Source: Streptosporangium canum (GTDB lineage Bacteria > Actinomycetota > Actinomycetes > Streptosporangiales > Streptosporangiaceae). Taken from it: DNA of 64,000 nucleotides. This document shows positions 44,472-53,430 of this stretch, piece after piece (the stretch's first letter is position 1; each line of letters opens with the position of its first letter). The stretch is taken from contig NZ_FOQY01000024.1 of NCBI RefSeq assembly GCF_900113865.1, forward strand, positions 62,001 through 126,000, in the 5' to 3' direction. The position numbers and the translations under genes are program-made. The notes below the pieces were generated by a model. It had not been told where the DNA came from, did not search any database, and saw nothing but the letters and a program-made list of their open reading frames with translations.

Positions 44472-45143
44472 GTGACTTCCACCGGGAACGTACGGCCCGG
44501 CGGGCGCACCGCGCGGGTGCGCGAGGCCGTACGCGAGGCCACCCTCGCCGAGCTGGCGGACAAGGGATACGAGGGGCTGACCGTAGAGGGGGTGGCTCTG
44601 CGGTCCGGCGTGCACAAGACCACGGTCTACCGGCGCTGGGGCAGCGTGGAGGGGCTCGCCGCCGACGCGCTCGACCTGGCCGGCGGTGAGCCGTGGCCGA
44701 TCCCCGACACCGGCACGATCGAAGGGGACCTGCGGGAGCTCGCCCGCCTGGTGCTGACCGGGTTCGCCGACCCCGAGGCGGGGCCGGTCTCGACCGCGTT
44801 CATCTCGGCCTCCGGACGGAACCCGGTCGTCGCCAGAGCGCTGCACGCCTTCTTCGCCGCCCGCCACGAGCAGTCGGCCGTGCTCGTCACCCGGGCGGTC
44901 GAGCGCGGCGAGCTGCCCGAGGGCACCGACGCCGCCGACGTGGTCCGGACCGCCGTCGCGCCGCTGTACTACCGGCTGTTCGTCAGCGGCGAGCCGGTGG
45001 ACACGGCGGTCGCCGACCGGGCCGCCGCCTCGGCCCTGGCCGCCGCCCGCGCGGGGGTGTTCCGGCCGGCTACGGCCCCAGCGCCTCCTGGACCAGGCAG
45101 GCGCAGCAGCCCGCCGACGTCGCCGGCGGCCGAGGCCTCGTAG
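44472..45143 (+). CDS. TetR-family repressor of the ABC-F gene
   Basis: GTG 44472 behind GGAGG gives 223 residues. Helix-turn-helix: VREAVREATLAELADKGYEGLTVEGVALRSGVHKTTVYRRWGS (residues about 12-55). The ligand domain belongs to the TetR_C_11-like group (GRNPVVARALHAFFAARHEQ, RTAVAPLYYRLFVSGEPVD). It faces the ABC-F gene across an operator dyad, so the ligand is probably an antibiotic or a related signal. The C-terminal tail is a short Pro/Ser-rich extension. Confidence 0.92.
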   Translation: MTSTGNVRPGGRTARVREAVREATLAELADKGYEGLTVEGVALRSGVHKTTVYRRWGSVEGLAADALDLAGGEPWPIPDTGTIEGDLRELARLVLTGFADPEAGPVSTAFISASGRNPVVARALHAFFAARHEQSAVLVTRAVERGELPEGTDAADVVRTAVAPLYYRLFVSGEPVDTAVADRAAASALAAARAGVFRPATAPAPPGPGRRSSPPTSPAAEAS

Positions 45144-45154
45144 GAGCCGCGCCT

Positions 45155-46621
45155 TCAGGCCGCGCCGAACCGGGGGATCGGCATGTCCTCGGTGGCCAGG
45201 TGGACGATGTGCGACTCGGTGTAGACGTCGATGCTGTGCCGGCCGCCCTCCCGGCCCAGCCCGCTGGCCTTGACGCCGCCGAAGGGCGTGCGCAGGTCAC
45301 GGACGTTCTGGGAGTTGACCCAGAGCATGCCCGCCTCGACCGACCGGGCCAGCCGGTGCGTGCGGCGCAGGTCGTTCGTCCACAGGTAGGCGGCCAGCCC
45401 GTAGCGGGTGGCGTTGGCCAGTTCCAGCGCCTCGCCCTCCGTGGAGAACGGCGTGACGCAGACGACCGGGCCGAAGATCTCCTCCTGGAAGATCCGCATG
45501 TTGGGGGTCACGTCCGCGAACACGGTCGCCGACAGGAAGTTGCCGACCGGCAGGTCCGACGGCCGCGATCCCCCCGCGACCAGGCGGGCGCCCTCCTCGA
45601 CGCCGATCCGGACGTAGTCCATGACCCGCTCGTAGTGCTCGGGGTGGACCAGCGCGCCCAGCTCGGTGGCCGGGTCGTCGGGGGCTCCCACCCTCACCCG
45701 GGAGGCGCGCTCGGCCAGCCGCTCCACGAACGACTCGTAGACCGTGTCCTGGACCAGGACGCGTGAGCTGGCCGTGCAGCGCTCGCCGTTGAGCGAGAAG
45801 ACACCGAAGACCGCGGCGTCCAGCGCCCGGTCCAGGTCGGCGTCGTCGAACACGATCAGGGGGGACTTACCGCCCAGTTCCATCGACAGCGTTTTCAAAT
45901 TGGCCGCGGCGGTGCGCATGATGATCTGCCCGGTGCCGGTCTCCCCGGTGAAGGAGATCACCGGCACGTCGGGATGCTCGACGAGCGCCGCGCCCGCCTC
46001 CTCGCCGATGCCGTGCACAAGGTTGAACACCCCGGTGGGCAGCCCCGCCTCCTCCATGATCTCCGGCAGCAGCCCGGCGGAGGCCGGCGACCACTCGGCG
46101 GGCTTCAAGACGGCCGGGCAGCCGGCCGCGAGCGCGGGCGCCAGCTTCCAGGTCTCCAACATGAACGGGGTGTTCCAGGGAGTGATCAGACCGGCCACTC
46201 CGACGGGCTTGCGCAGCACATAGTTGAGCTGGGCCGAGGCGACCCGGTAGACGTCCTCACCCAAGGTGGTGATCACATCGGCGAAGAAGCGGAAGTTGTG
46301 GGCGGCCCGGTGGGCCTGGCCGCGCGCCTGGGTGATCGGCAGGCCGGTGTCGCGGCACTCCAGCGCGGCGATGCGGTCGTCCCTGGACTCGATCGCTGCG
46401 GCGATCCTCCGCAGGACCGTGGCCCGCTGCTCGCCGGTCATCCTGGGCCAGGGGCCGTCGGTGAAGGCCTTGCGCGCCGCGGCCACCGCGGCGGCGATGT
46501 CCTCGGGGCCGCCGGCGGCGACCGTCAGGTAGGTCTCGTTGCTCGCCGGCTCCAGCGCGCTGAAGGTCGCGCCCGAGACGCTCGGGACATGGGCCCCGCC
46601 GATGTAGTGCTCCAGGTTCAT
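45155..46621 (-). CDS. hpaE: 5-carboxymethyl-2-hydroxymuconate semialdehyde dehydrogenase
   Basis: A 488-residue NAD-dependent aldehyde dehydrogenase. Active-site features: WNTPFMLETWKLAPALAAG, SFTGETGTGQIIM, MELGGKSPLIVF (Glu) and the catalytic Cys in LNGERCTASSR. The C-terminal IDVYTESHIVHLATEDMPIPRFG is characteristic of HpaE, the enzyme that oxidises the ring-cleavage product of homoprotocatechuate. Its ATG overlaps the stop of the DapA-like gene upstream by 4 bases. It begins a catabolic island on the minus strand that includes the FAH-RraA fusion. Confidence 0.9.
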   Translation of the reverse strand: MNLEHYIGGAHVPSVSGATFSALEPASNETYLTVAAGGPEDIAAAVAAARKAFTDGPWPRMTGEQRATVLRRIAAAIESRDDRIAALECRDTGLPITQARGQAHRAAHNFRFFADVITTLGEDVYRVASAQLNYVLRKPVGVAGLITPWNTPFMLETWKLAPALAAGCPAVLKPAEWSPASAGLLPEIMEEAGLPTGVFNLVHGIGEEAGAALVEHPDVPVISFTGETGTGQIIMRTAAANLKTLSMELGGKSPLIVFDDADLDRALDAAVFGVFSLNGERCTASSRVLVQDTVYESFVERLAERASRVRVGAPDDPATELGALVHPEHYERVMDYVRIGVEEGARLVAGGSRPSDLPVGNFLSATVFADVTPNMRIFQEEIFGPVVCVTPFSTEGEALELANATRYGLAAYLWTNDLRRTHRLARSVEAGMLWVNSQNVRDLRTPFGGVKASGLGREGGRHSIDVYTESHIVHLATEDMPIPRFGAA

Positions 46622-47532
46622 GTGGCCACTTCCTCGCTCTGAGCCAGCAGTTCGTTGATCCGCTCGATCCCCGCCTCGGTCGGCGTGATCAGCGGCGGGC
46701 GGACGTGACCGGAGGCGATCAGACCGCGGCGTTCCAGGACCCACTTGGCCGGGGCGGGATTCGTCTCCACGAACAGCAGCTCGACCAGGGGGTGCAGTGA
46801 GTAGTGCAGGTCCAGGGCGGTCTGGTGGTCGCCCTCCGCATAGGCGGTGTACATCCTCGCCACGGTCGAGGGGGCCAGGTTGGCCGCCGCGCTCACGAAG
46901 CCCACGCCGCCGATCGCCAGCAGCGGCAGGCAGAGCAACTCGATGCCCGACCACATCAGGAAGTCCCGCCCGCAGCGGTGCAGGACCTGGGAGAAGTGCT
47001 CGAAGTCCTTGGTGGTCTCCTTGATGCCCACGATGTTGTCGTGGGCGCGGCGGAGCCGGGCGACGGTCTCGGGGGCGATGTCCACCGCGGTGCGCGACGG
47101 CACGTTGTAGATGACGATCGGCAGGCCGGGGAACTCGGCGGCCACCGTGGAGTACCAGCGGTGGAGCGCCTCCTGCGTCGGCCGGGCGTAGTAGGGGGTG
47201 ATGACGAGTGCGGCGTCGGCGCCCAGCCGCTCGGCCTCGGCGGTGAGGCGGAGGGTCTCGTCGAGCTTGGCCGATCCGGTGCCGGGCAGGAACGGCACCC
47301 GGTCGGCCGTCTCCTCGGCCACCGCCGCCATGGCCGCGATCCGCTCGTCGATGCTCTGGGCCCCCGGCTCGCCGGTGGAGCCGCCGGTGGAGATGCCGTG
47401 CGATCCCTCGGCGAGCTGCCAGCGCACCAGTGCCCGGAGCGAGTCGAGATCGAGCTCCCCGGTCTCGGTGAACGGTGTCACCACCGGGGCTATGGACCCG
47501 CGTATGGTCGCCGGGGCGGAACGGAACTTCAT
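46618..47532 (-). CDS. DapA-like aldolase (DHDPS/N-acetylneuraminate lyase superfamily)
   Basis: A 304-residue class I aldolase of the DHDPS superfamily: IAPVVTPFTETGELDLDSL, STGGSTGEPGAQSIDER, the catalytic Tyr in VIYNVPSRTAVDI and the Schiff-base Lys in VGIKETTKDFEHF. It is not a lysine-biosynthesis enzyme by context: it overlaps hpaE by 4 bases and follows the FAH-RraA fusion gene. In such aromatic clusters a DapA-like protein probably cleaves a substituted hydroxy-keto acid (pyruvate-yielding), a job that HpaI does elsewhere; that is inference. Confidence 0.85.
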   Translation of the reverse strand: MKFRSAPATIRGSIAPVVTPFTETGELDLDSLRALVRWQLAEGSHGISTGGSTGEPGAQSIDERIAAMAAVAEETADRVPFLPGTGSAKLDETLRLTAEAERLGADAALVITPYYARPTQEALHRWYSTVAAEFPGLPIVIYNVPSRTAVDIAPETVARLRRAHDNIVGIKETTKDFEHFSQVLHRCGRDFLMWSGIELLCLPLLAIGGVGFVSAAANLAPSTVARMYTAYAEGDHQTALDLHYSLHPLVELLFVETNPAPAKWVLERRGLIASGHVRPPLITPTEAGIERINELLAQSEEVAT

Positions 47533-47671
47533 TCGATCACTCCTTGGCGCACGGGGCTCGGCCGAGCCCCGACGGTGTGCAACGTGCGGTCCGGGGCGGG
47601 GACCCGTCCCGGTGCCCGCGGTTCGGGGGCCCGTCGGCGGTGCTCGCGCGGCGGCCGTACGGCGGCCGGCG

Positions 47672-49201
47672 TCATCGCGCGCGCTCCCGCTCCTCGTAGG
47701 CCTCGCGCCAGACGCGGTTCATCGGGTACAGGCCGTCGATGGACGCTCCCTCGTCGACCCGCTCGTAGATGAAGCGCTCCTCGGCCTCCTGCCGGGCCGC
47801 GTCGCGTGCGACCTCGGCGGCCAGGCGGGGCGGGATGACGACCACGCCCTCCGCGTCGCCCACCAGGACGTCGCCCGGCATGACGAGCACGCCGCCGCAG
47901 GCCACCGGGATCTGGGAGTCCATCGGCACGTGCCTGCGTCCGAGCACGGCCGCGTGCGCCACCGCGAAGTAGGCGGGCAGCTCCAGGTCGGCGAAGGACG
48001 GGCTGTCCCGCAGGCCGCCGTCGGTGACGACCCCGGCCGCGCCCCGGCGCAGGGCGCGCAGCGCGAGGATGTCGCCCAGCGTGCCCGCCCCCCGCTCGCC
48101 CCGCGCCTCGATCACCAGGACCTCACCGGGCCGGATCTCCTCGACGGTGCGCTTCTGCGCGTTCATCCCGCCGCCGATCTCGTCGAACACGTCCTCGCGG
48201 AGGGGGAGGTAGCGCAGCGTGCGAGCCACTCCCACCATGCGGAGGTCGGGTCTCGCGGGGCGGACGCCCTCGATGAAGTGGTGGTCGATGCCGCGCTTGC
48301 GCAGCTGTGCGGAGAGCGTGGCCGTCGAGACCGACCGCAGGGCCGCCAGGGTCGGCTCGTCCAGGCCGGCCGGGCCGCCGTCGCCGTCGGCGGGGGAGGA
48401 GTCCTGGCCGGGGGCGGAGTCCGTGGCGGTCGCCGGGCCAGTGGCCGGACCGGGACCGGAGGCCGGGGCGGAGGCGATGGTCGGCGCGGGGGCGGGGATC
48501 GGGGCGGAGCCGTAGGCGGCGGCGCGGACCTCGTCGGTCACGCGGGGCTGGACGCCGAAGTCCCCGAGGTCGCCGCTGCCGGCGACGATCTGGTTGCGGA
48601 GCCGTCCGGCGCCCTCCAGCTCCACCTCCACCACGTCGCCCGGCCGTACGACCGTGGACCCGGCGGGGGTGCCGGCGAGGATGATGTCGCCGGGTTCCAG
48701 GGTCATCAGCCGGGACAGGTCGGCGATCAGCAGGTCGAAGCCGAACAGCAGCTCGTCGGTGCACGCCTCCTGGGCGAGCTCGCCGTTGACGTATGTGCGC
48801 AGCCACAGCGCCGAGGGGTCGGCCGTCTCCAGGATCGCGGGGCCGACCGGGGTGTAGCCGTCCTGCCCCTTGGCGCGGAGGTTGGAGCCGAGGTCGGCGT
48901 GCTTGAAGTCGTAGAGGCCGAAGTCGTTGGCCGCCGTGTAGCCGGCCACGTGGCCGAGCGCGCGGTGGCGGGGGACGCGGTGCGCGCGGGCGCCGATGAT
49001 GATCGCGATCTCGCCTTCGAAGGCCAGCAGCTCGCATCCGGCGGGCCGTACCACCGGCCGGCCCGACCAGGACAGCGACGAGGCGGGCTTGAGGAAGTAG
49101 GAGGGGACGGCCGGGGTGCGTCCGCGCTCGGCCGCGCGACCGCGGTAGTTGAGATGAACCGCGATGATCTTTCCTGGTGCCAGGCCGAGCGGGTGCTCCA
49201 C
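47672..49201 (-). CDS. Fumarylacetoacetate-hydrolase domain fused to an RraA-like domain
   Basis: GTG 49201 behind AGGGAG gives 509 residues. Residues about 1-230: FAH-type domain (KIIAVHLNYRGRAAERG, LLAFEGEIAIIIGARAHRV, YTAANDFGLYDFK, TPAGSTVVRPGDVVEVE) as in HpaG-type decarboxylase/isomerases, with metal ligands Glu-Glu-Asp. Residues about 235-295: Ala/Pro/Gly linker. Residues about 300-509: RraA/HMG-aldolase-like domain (GAAGVVTDGGLRDSPSFADLELPAYFA, GGVLVMPGDVLVGDAEGVVVIP). The two halves could run successive steps (isomerisation/decarboxylation and retro-aldol or oxaloacetate decarboxylation). Heads the operon with the DapA-like and hpaE genes. Confidence 0.88.
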   Translation of the reverse strand: MEHPLGLAPGKIIAVHLNYRGRAAERGRTPAVPSYFLKPASSLSWSGRPVVRPAGCELLAFEGEIAIIIGARAHRVPRHRALGHVAGYTAANDFGLYDFKHADLGSNLRAKGQDGYTPVGPAILETADPSALWLRTYVNGELAQEACTDELLFGFDLLIADLSRLMTLEPGDIILAGTPAGSTVVRPGDVVEVELEGAGRLRNQIVAGSGDLGDFGVQPRVTDEVRAAAYGSAPIPAPAPTIASAPASGPGPATGPATATDSAPGQDSSPADGDGGPAGLDEPTLAALRSVSTATLSAQLRKRGIDHHFIEGVRPARPDLRMVGVARTLRYLPLREDVFDEIGGGMNAQKRTVEEIRPGEVLVIEARGERGAGTLGDILALRALRRGAAGVVTDGGLRDSPSFADLELPAYFAVAHAAVLGRRHVPMDSQIPVACGGVLVMPGDVLVGDAEGVVVIPPRLAAEVARDAARQEAEERFIYERVDEGASIDGLYPMNRVWREAYEERERAR

Positions 49202-49214
49202 ATCGGCTCCCTTC

Positions 49215-49296
49215 AAATCATATAGGACATCCTGGACGATACTCGATTGGGCCAAGTGAGGCTATAGACAAAGATATTTGAATTCATACATGATTT
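49215..49296. promoter_or_regulatory. Divergent promoter region with two AAATCRTAT-type boxes
   Basis: Between the FAH-RraA fusion and the second aldehyde dehydrogenase: AAATCATATAGGACA at 49215-49229 (plus strand) and AAATCATGTATGAATT on the minus strand (49296-49281; TAT shifted by one base). A further near copy, AATCGAGTATCG, lies at about 49235-49250 on the minus strand. Matching boxes stand in three other promoter regions of the island. Confidence 0.65.
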
Positions 49297-49363
49297 GGAG
49301 GTGCCGGGCTCAGGGGCACCCGCCGGGATGTGAGACGCCGAGCTGACCGAGGAGACCGAAGAG

Positions 49364-50809
49364 ATGACCGACCTGTTCATCGGAGGCGAGTGGGGCCCCG
49401 CGGAAGGGGGCGCCACCTTTACGACGCTGAACCCGGCCGACGGCTCGGTGTTCGAGGAGTGCGCCGAGGCGGGCGCCCCCGAGGTGGACCGCGCGGTCGC
49501 CGCGGCCCGCTCCGCGCTCGCCGACCCCGCCTGGGCCGGCATGACCGCCGCCGCGCGGGCGCGGATGCTGTGGCGGGTGGCCGACCTCGTCGAGGAGCAC
49601 GCCGACGAGCTCGCCGAGCTGGAGACGCGGGACAACGGGCAGCCGCTGGCGGTGGCCGGGGGCGTCACGGTCCCCGGCGCGGCCGAGCACTTCCGCTACT
49701 TCGCGGGGTGGTGCACCAAGATCGAGGGGTCGGTGGTGCCGGTCTCCTTCCCCGACACCCTCCACTACACGCGGCGCGAGCCGGTGGGCGTCTGCGCGCT
49801 GATCACGCCGTGGAACTTCCCGCTGATGCTGGCCGCGTGGAAGCTCGCCCCGGCCCTGGCCTGCGGCAACACCGTGATCATCAAGCCCGCTGAGCAGACC
49901 CCGCTGAGCACGGTCATGCTCGTCGAGCTGATGGAGCGGGCCGGCTTCCCGCCCGGCGTGGTCAACCTGCTGACCGGCGGCCCGGCCACCGGAGCCGCCC
50001 TCGCCGAGCACTCCGGCGTGGACAAGGTCTCCTTCACCGGATCCACCGAGGTCGGCCGCAAGCTCGTGCACGCCAGCGCGGGCAACCTCAAGCGCCTCAC
50101 CCTCGAACTGGGCGGCAAGACGCCGAGCATCATCGCCGCCGACGCCGACATCGACGCCGCCGTGGCGGGGAACGTGCGGGGCGCGCTGTTCAACAGCGGC
50201 CAGGTCTGCGCCGCCTACGCCCGCTTCTACGTGGACCGCCGGCGGGCCGACGAGTTCACCGAGAAGATGGCCGCCGCGGCCGCCGCGCTGGTCCTCGGGC
50301 CGGGCCTGGACCCGGCCTCTCAGCTCGGGCCGCTGGTCAGCGAGGAGCACCTGGCCAAGGTCGACGCCCATGTCCGCGGCGCCCGCGACGAGGGCGCGGA
50401 GCTCGTGACCGGCGGGCGCCGGGCGGGCGGGAGGCTGGCCGGGGGGTTCTTCTACGAGCCGACCGTCTTCGCCGGGGTCACCGACGAGATGGCGATCGCC
50501 AGGGAGGAGGTGTTCGGGCCGGTCATCCCGGTGCTCGCCTACGACGATCCCGATGAGATCGTGGAGCGTGCCAACGACTCGGCGTACGGCCTGGCGGCCT
50601 CCGTCTGGACCCGCGACCTGTCCACCGCCCACCGCCTGGCGGCGAAGGTCAGGGCCGGAGCCGTATTCATCAACATGATCCACGTCCCGGACGCCGCGAC
50701 CACCTGGGGTGGTTTCAAGGCCAGCGGCTGGGGCCGGGAGATGGGACCGTACGCCATCGACGCCTATACAGAGGTCAAAGGCGTCTGGACGCACCTGGGA
50801 GGGGCGTGA
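49364..50809 (+). CDS. Aldehyde dehydrogenase
   Basis: A 481-residue NAD(P)-dependent dehydrogenase of the betaine-aldehyde/phenylacetaldehyde type: TPWNFPLMLAAWKLAPALACG, KVSFTGSTEVGRK, LELGGKTPSI (Glu) and the catalytic Cys in FNSGQVCAAYARF. The C-terminus is WGGFKASGWGREMGPYAIDAYTEVKGVWTHLG. It is the first gene of a plus-strand transcript with hpaD, whose ATG overlaps its stop by one base. A second dehydrogenase beside HpaE suggests an upstream step producing an aromatic aldehyde, such as an arylacetaldehyde; the substrate is inferred only. Confidence 0.93.
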   Translation: MTDLFIGGEWGPAEGGATFTTLNPADGSVFEECAEAGAPEVDRAVAAARSALADPAWAGMTAAARARMLWRVADLVEEHADELAELETRDNGQPLAVAGGVTVPGAAEHFRYFAGWCTKIEGSVVPVSFPDTLHYTRREPVGVCALITPWNFPLMLAAWKLAPALACGNTVIIKPAEQTPLSTVMLVELMERAGFPPGVVNLLTGGPATGAALAEHSGVDKVSFTGSTEVGRKLVHASAGNLKRLTLELGGKTPSIIAADADIDAAVAGNVRGALFNSGQVCAAYARFYVDRRRADEFTEKMAAAAAALVLGPGLDPASQLGPLVSEEHLAKVDAHVRGARDEGAELVTGGRRAGGRLAGGFFYEPTVFAGVTDEMAIAREEVFGPVIPVLAYDDPDEIVERANDSAYGLAASVWTRDLSTAHRLAAKVRAGAVFINMIHVPDAATTWGGFKASGWGREMGPYAIDAYTEVKGVWTHLGGA

Positions 50810-51666
50810 TGGGAGAGCTCGTCATGGCGGCCAAGATCACACATGTGCCGTCGATCTGGCTGTCGATCCAACCGGGCAAGCACTTCGGCATCCGGAAGCC
50901 CGCCGAAGCGGCCCTGGAGGAGATCGGCAGACGCGCCCGCGAGCGCGGGGCCGACACCTTCCTGGTGGCCGACACCCACTGGATGAACAGCATCGGCTTC
51001 CACCTCAACGGCAAGGAGAGGCACAGCGCCTCCTACGTCAGTCACGAGCTCCCGCACTTCATCCACGATCTGGAGTACGACTACGCGGGAGACCCCGAGC
51101 TCGCCGAGCTCGTCCGCGAGGAGATCGCCGCCGGAGGGCAGAAGGCGCGCGTCCACACCTACAAGGATCTGGGCCTGGAGTACGCCACGCTCGTGCCGAT
51201 GTACTTCATGAACGACGACTCCTCCATCCGGGTGCTGCCGATCGGCTGCAACATCTACTCCACGATCGAGGAGAACCGCCGGATCGGCGAGGCCCTGCTC
51301 CGTGCCGTACGGCGCAGCGACCGGAAGGTGGCCTTCCTCGCCAGCGGCTCCCTGTCGCACGCCTTCCCGCCCAACGAGATCGCCGAGTCGCTGCTCAACG
51401 ACGTGAGCAGCGAGATCAACCGCCAGGTGGACATGGCGGTCCTGGACATGTGGGCGGAGGGCAGGACGGCCGACTTCGTCGACATGCTTCCCGACTACAA
51501 CAGGCGCTGCACGGGGGAGGGCGCCATGGCCGACACCGCCATGCTCTTCGGCCTGCTGGGCTGGCGGGACTACACGGGCAAGGGGGAGCGGCTCTGCCCG
51601 TACTTCGGCAGCAGCGGCACGGGTCAGGTCGTCGTCGACTTTCCGATACCCACCAAAATCACCTGA
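50809..51666 (+). CDS. hpaD: 3,4-dihydroxyphenylacetate 2,3-dioxygenase (LigB-type)
   Basis: A 285-residue class III extradiol dioxygenase that cleaves homoprotocatechuate. ATG 50809 is chosen because it gives the MGELVMAAKITHVPS start of HpaD. Family motifs: VADTHWMNS (iron His), SHELPHFIHDLEYDYAG, EYATLVPMYFMN, LASGSLSHAF, CTGEGAMADTAMLFGLLGW and SSGTGQVVVDFP. It is coupled to the aldehyde dehydrogenase gene. HpaBC hydroxylase genes, which make the catechol from 4-hydroxyphenylacetate, are not in the window, so the catechol must arise from another route. Confidence 0.92.
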   Translation: MGELVMAAKITHVPSIWLSIQPGKHFGIRKPAEAALEEIGRRARERGADTFLVADTHWMNSIGFHLNGKERHSASYVSHELPHFIHDLEYDYAGDPELAELVREEIAAGGQKARVHTYKDLGLEYATLVPMYFMNDDSSIRVLPIGCNIYSTIEENRRIGEALLRAVRRSDRKVAFLASGSLSHAFPPNEIAESLLNDVSSEINRQVDMAVLDMWAEGRTADFVDMLPDYNRRCTGEGAMADTAMLFGLLGWRDYTGKGERLCPYFGSSGTGQVVVDFPIPTKIT

Positions 51667-51707
51667 TTCGGTCGCCGAAACCCCTCAACGGACAACAGTA
51701 CATGGAG

Positions 51708-51731
51708 TACGATAAGAAATCGTATGTGAAA
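51708..51731. promoter_or_regulatory. Dyad and AAATCGTAT box before the alpha/beta hydrolase gene
   Basis: TACGAT-AAGAA-ATCGTA (51708-51724) is a perfect 6-bp-arm inverted repeat; read from 51717 it gives AAATCGTATGTGAAA, the same box seen at the other island promoters. It ends about 30 bases before the hydrolase start, so this gene and the GntR gene may be transcribed from here. Confidence 0.65.
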
Positions 51732-51756
51732 AGTATCGTTGAGGAGTGCGCGACCG

Positions 51757-52497
51757 ATGCACGACGGATCTGGCTTGGCCTCTCGTGTTTTCCCTCCTGA
51801 CCGTCCCGGCGACTCGCCGCCCGTCCTCCTCCTGCACAGCTTCGCCTCCGACGGCGCGGCCGACTGGGTCGAGACGGGCGTCGTCGCCGCGCTGACCGGC
51901 GCCGGGCGGACGGTCGTCGTGCCCGACCTGCGTGGTCACGGGGACAGCCCGGCCCCGGCGGCGGCTCATGAGTGCGGCGCGCGGGCGGTGGCCGAGGACA
52001 TCGTGGCGGTGCTGGACCGGGCGGGCGTCACGGCGTTCGACGTCGTCGGCTACTCGCTGGGCGCACGCCTCGGGTGGGAGCTTCCCGCGGCGGCCCCGGG
52101 CCGGGTGCGCCGGGCGGTGTTCGGCGGCCTCAGCCCCGTCGAGCCGTTCGCCGCGGTGGACGTCGCCGCCCTCCACCGGGCGGTCCGGGACGGAGCCGAG
52201 CCCGAGGACCCGTTCACCGCGATGATCGCGGGCATGGTCCGCTCCTGCGGGGAGCGGGCCGCCGGGCTGGCGCTGTGCGTCGAGGGCCTGCGGGACACCC
52301 CGTTCGAGGCGGCGCCGTGGGGCGGTCCGACGCCCCCGGTCTTCGTGATCGGGGAGGACGATGTGATGACACGCGGGATCGAGCGTATCGTCAGTCTGGT
52401 CGGCGGAGCCGAGCCGATCATCGTTCCCGGAGGTCATTTCCAGGTCCTCGGCGGTGCCGCGTTCCGCGACACTATCGTGAGGGTCCTAGGACAGTGA
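51757..52497 (+). CDS. Alpha/beta-hydrolase
   Basis: ATG 51757 behind GAGGAG gives 246 residues. Fold features: PPVLLLHSFASDGAADW (oxyanion loop), PDLRGHGDS, nucleophile elbow GYSLGARLG (Ser), and the catalytic His in PGGHFQVLGG. It belongs to the group of small esterases and C-C hydrolases. In this island it could cleave an ester or lactone of the substrate, or a ring-fission product. It precedes the GntR gene by 61 bases, possibly on the same transcript. Confidence 0.87.
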   Translation: MHDGSGLASRVFPPDRPGDSPPVLLLHSFASDGAADWVETGVVAALTGAGRTVVVPDLRGHGDSPAPAAAHECGARAVAEDIVAVLDRAGVTAFDVVGYSLGARLGWELPAAAPGRVRRAVFGGLSPVEPFAAVDVAALHRAVRDGAEPEDPFTAMIAGMVRSCGERAAGLALCVEGLRDTPFEAAPWGGPTPPVFVIGEDDVMTRGIERIVSLVGGAEPIIVPGGHFQVLGGAAFRDTIVRVLGQ

Positions 52498-52558
52498 TCA
52501 GCAGGGGGACGGCCGTCGGCGGGCCCGTCAGCCGCCGGCCGAGAATGAGGGGACGCCG

Positions 52559-53242
52559 TTGAGTGCCGCGAAGAAGCCCGCCAAGGCCAAGGAGTCGAAG
52601 GCCGAGCTCAGCTACGAACTGCTGCGCTCGCGGATCCTCGACGGCACCTACGGGCCGGGCTACCGGCTGGTGATGGACCAGCTCGCCCGGGAGACCGGGG
52701 TCAGCACGATCCCGCTGCGCGAGGCGGTGCGGCGTCTGCAGTCCGACGGGCTCGTGGAGGTCGTGCGCAACATCGGCGCGCGCGTGGCCGTGTTCGACTC
52801 CACGCAGGTGGAGCACTCCCTTCACGTCCTGGCCCGCCTGGAGGGCTACGCGACCGCGATCTCGGCGCCGCTGATGACGCCGGAGCGGATCGAGGCGTCC
52901 AGGGAGATCAACGCCCGCATGGTCGAGGCGCTGGAGGAGTTCGACCCCGCCTCCTTCACCGCGCTCAACCGCAAGTTCCACTTCTCGATCTACCAGCACT
53001 GCCCGGACGAGCACCTGAGCGTCCTGCTGGAGTCGGAGTGGGCGCGGCTGGACCACATGCGGCGCTCGACCTTCACCTACGTCCCGGGGCGGGCCCGCCG
53101 CTCGGTGGTGGAGCACGACCACATGCTGGATCTCATCGCGGCGGGCGCGGAACCGGCGGAGATCGAGCGGGTGGCGTGCGCCCACAAGATCGCGACCGCC
53201 GACGCGCTGCACAACGCGCACGTCACGCCCCGGACCGCCTGA
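52559..53242 (+). CDS. GntR-family regulator with FCD domain
   Basis: TTG 52559 behind GAGGGG gives 227 residues. Winged helix at about 20-80 (LSYELLRSRILDGTYGPGYRLVMDQLARETGVSTIPLREAVRRLQSDGLVEV) and an all-helical FCD domain (ARLEGYATAISAPLM, FHFSIYQHCPDEHLSVLLESEWARLDHMRRSTF, VVEHDHMLDLIAAG) with histidine residues expected to bind a metal and an acid. FCD proteins of catabolic operons sense the substrate or an intermediate. It is the best candidate for recognising the AAATCRTAT boxes in this island, whose pattern fits FadR-type sites. Confidence 0.9.
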   Translation: MSAAKKPAKAKESKAELSYELLRSRILDGTYGPGYRLVMDQLARETGVSTIPLREAVRRLQSDGLVEVVRNIGARVAVFDSTQVEHSLHVLARLEGYATAISAPLMTPERIEASREINARMVEALEEFDPASFTALNRKFHFSIYQHCPDEHLSVLLESEWARLDHMRRSTFTYVPGRARRSVVEHDHMLDLIAAGAEPAEIERVACAHKIATADALHNAHVTPRTA

Positions 53243-53430
53243 GCCCGCCCGGCCGTACGGCGGCGGCACCCGCCCGTACGGCCCGGCGCGCGGACGGAGA
53301 GGCTCGGCGCGGCGGGCTCGTCGAGCACCCGGACGGACTCGATGTCCGGGGTTGAGGAACAGCGGAACAGCCGTCAGCGCTGGGGCATACCGGCGCAGGT
53401 CAGGCGAAGGTGGTGAGGGTCCACGAGCTT

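Noticed and set aside
46618..47532. Lysine-biosynthesis dihydrodipicolinate synthase (dapA)
   Set aside because: The fold is the same, but it is embedded between an FAH-RraA fusion and hpaE in one operon, so a catabolic aldolase is more likely.
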